The notes under the pieces are model-generated. The model saw nothing but the letters and a program-made list of their open reading frames with translations. It had not been told where the DNA came from and did not search any database. From NCBI GenBank assembly GCA_016550405.1, contig JABXGX010000218.1:1-7370 (forward strand): a stretch of DNA of 7,370 nucleotides, written 5' to 3'. The stretch's first letter is position 1. Each line of letters starts with the position of its first letter. Shown in pieces: positions 6,817 through 7,370 of this stretch. This stretch comes from an archaeon (lineage in GTDB: Archaea > Asgardarchaeota > Hermodarchaeia > Hermodarchaeales > Hermodarchaeaceae). The translations under genes and the position numbers were made by a program.

Positions 6817-6827
6817 TTGGCCTCTAG

Positions 6828-6838
6828 AAGAAAAATTC
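6828..6838 (-). terminator. Possible T-rich terminator after the membrane protein gene
   Basis: About 20 bases after the TAG stop of the upstream gene (6859-6861), the minus strand reads AATTTTTCTTC. Archaeal RNA polymerase can terminate at T-rich stretches without a hairpin. The run has only five consecutive T residues, so this is a weak call. Confidence 0.2.
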
Positions 6839-6858
6839 GAAGAACTGGTGAAGCTAAT

Positions 6859-7368
6859 CTAGGTCTCATCATAGGTATCAGAAAATACTCGGGTTTGGAG
6901 ATATTCACCTAGTACAGTTAATGCATAGCTAGCAAGGTGAGAGTTTTCGCATTGAGGGCAATTATGTCTTCGAAGCTGGGCGGCGTTCAGAATACGATAT
7001 AGTGTTATGAAGATGTCACGTGAGTCATCAATAAGCAAGGAAATCCTATCCTCGGGAACAACGATTTGCTCCTTCAATGAGATTCGTCCTCTCCGAACTT
7101 CATCGAGAAACATAACAAGAAATAGCAGCCCCATACTTCCGGCTATGATATATCGTACAGGGAGGGTTAGAATCGGATGGGAAAAGGAGATACCTGCGAT
7201 ATTTAGGATAAGCTCCGAGGCCGCAAAACAGATTGCTAAAGTTGCCAGTCCTATTAGAGTGAACACTGCTCGGATGCGCCGACGTGTGTAAACATCTTTG
7301 ATTATAGTGTCAATGAAAAGCAATTCTCCAACAAGTGGATAAAGCAGAAATAGAAGAGTTGCTCGCAT
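6859..7368 (-). CDS. Small multi-pass membrane protein with cytosolic CPxC motif (5' end may be outside window)
   Basis: The function is not recognised. The reading has 169 residues. Hydrophobic segments are seen at about 4-23, 34-58 and 70-88. Positively charged stretches (TRRRIR 28-33 and DEVRRGR 89-95) flank them. Residues 96-169 are soluble and contain RRHNCPQCENSH (133-144). This has a single C-P-x-C pair with nearby His residues, which could be a half zinc-ribbon or a redox pair; one pair alone is not diagnostic. The ATG at 7368 is 2 bases from the window end, so neither an upstream Shine-Dalgarno nor an N-terminal extension can be judged. The first hydrophobic segment, starting right at the Met, could be a cut transmembrane helix. 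The stop is 120 bases upstream of the cdc6 ATG on the same strand. A separate cdc6 promoter is possible, so functional linkage to replication is not implied. Confidence 0.65.
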   Translation of the reverse strand: MRATLLFLLYPLVGELLFIDTIIKDVYTRRRIRAVFTLIGLATLAICFAASELILNIAGISFSHPILTLPVRYIIAGSMGLLFLVMFLDEVRRGRISLKEQIVVPEDRISLLIDDSRDIFITLYRILNAAQLRRHNCPQCENSHLASYALTVLGEYLQTRVFSDTYDET

Positions 7369-7370
7369 TC

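Larger units (their letters stand above)
6739..6858 (-). promoter_or_regulatory. cdc6 upstream region: candidate promoter, leader and Shine-Dalgarno
   Basis: On the minus strand, TTTTATTA (6788-6781) resembles an archaeal A-box. A start about 25 bases downstream would fall near 6760, leaving a leader of about 20 bases that contains the GGAG Shine-Dalgarno (6750-6747) before the ATG at 6738. The rest of the gap is short and AT-rich near 6828-6838. The A-box call is tentative because the match is partial and no clear BRE is visible. Confidence 0.4.

Noticed and set aside
6739..6858. A full replication origin in the cdc6 upstream gap
   Set aside because: Only short hexamer repeats are present; no extended origin recognition boxes, no long AT-rich unwinding tract and only 120 bases of space, so an origin call is not supported.
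6621..6908. Minus-strand open frame spanning the cdc6 start, the promoter gap and the end of the membrane protein gene
   Set aside because: It covers two real genes in another frame and the promoter region; its translation looks random.
7007..7291. Plus-strand open frame of 94 codons over the membrane protein gene
   Set aside because: Its Arg/Ser-rich translation is typical of the antisense of a hydrophobic coding region; no leader.
1..7370. CRISPR array, tRNA, rRNA, insertion sequence or defence system
   Set aside because: No regularly spaced repeats, cloverleaf-like sequence, transposase or nuclease/effector genes other than the intein endonuclease domain were seen on either strand.

Overview
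The window reads as archaeal chromosome. It encodes both subunits of an archaeal clamp loader (RFC small, interrupted by an intein, and RFC large) and an Orc1/Cdc6 initiator. There is also a winged-helix regulator of a type common in archaea, with A-box-like promoter elements and short Shine-Dalgarno leaders. The exact lineage cannot be fixed from sequence alone. An Asgard or TACK-type archaeon is a tentative guess, based only on general gene style.

Layout. Plus strand, left to right: (i) positions 1-464 hold the 3' part of a probable Lrp/AsnC-like ligand-binding domain protein, whose frame is still open at the window edge; (ii) 472-1599 encodes an exported, membrane-anchored, beta-rich (Ig-like) surface protein with nine N-glycosylation sequons; (iii) after a 77-base promoter and leader gap, 1677-3980 encodes RFC small subunit with a 443-residue LAGLIDADG intein (1905-3233); (iv) 3977-5206 encodes RFC large subunit, coupled to rfcS by an ATGA stop/start overlap. 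Minus strand, right to left: (v) 6859-7368 encodes a small membrane protein with a cytosolic CPxC motif, possibly cut by the window end; (vi) a 120-base gap holds a candidate promoter and short direct repeats; (vii) 5527-6738 encodes Orc1/Cdc6; (viii) 5214-5543 encodes an ArsR-like winged-helix protein overlapping the cdc6 end. The two operons converge at 5207-5213 with only 7 bases between them.

How they work together. Orc1/Cdc6 marks and opens the origin. The RFC large and small subunits form the AAA+ machine that loads the PCNA sliding clamp. The intein must splice out of RFC small subunit before that protein can fold as an ATPase. The winged-helix gene shares a transcript with cdc6 and is a reasonable candidate for regulating it. 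I see no CRISPR array, tRNA, rRNA, transposase or defence island. The most notable points are the intein with an apparently defective second LAGLIDADG motif, the RFC large subunit ending without a recognisable PCNA-interacting tail, and the repeat-bearing cdc6 promoter region.
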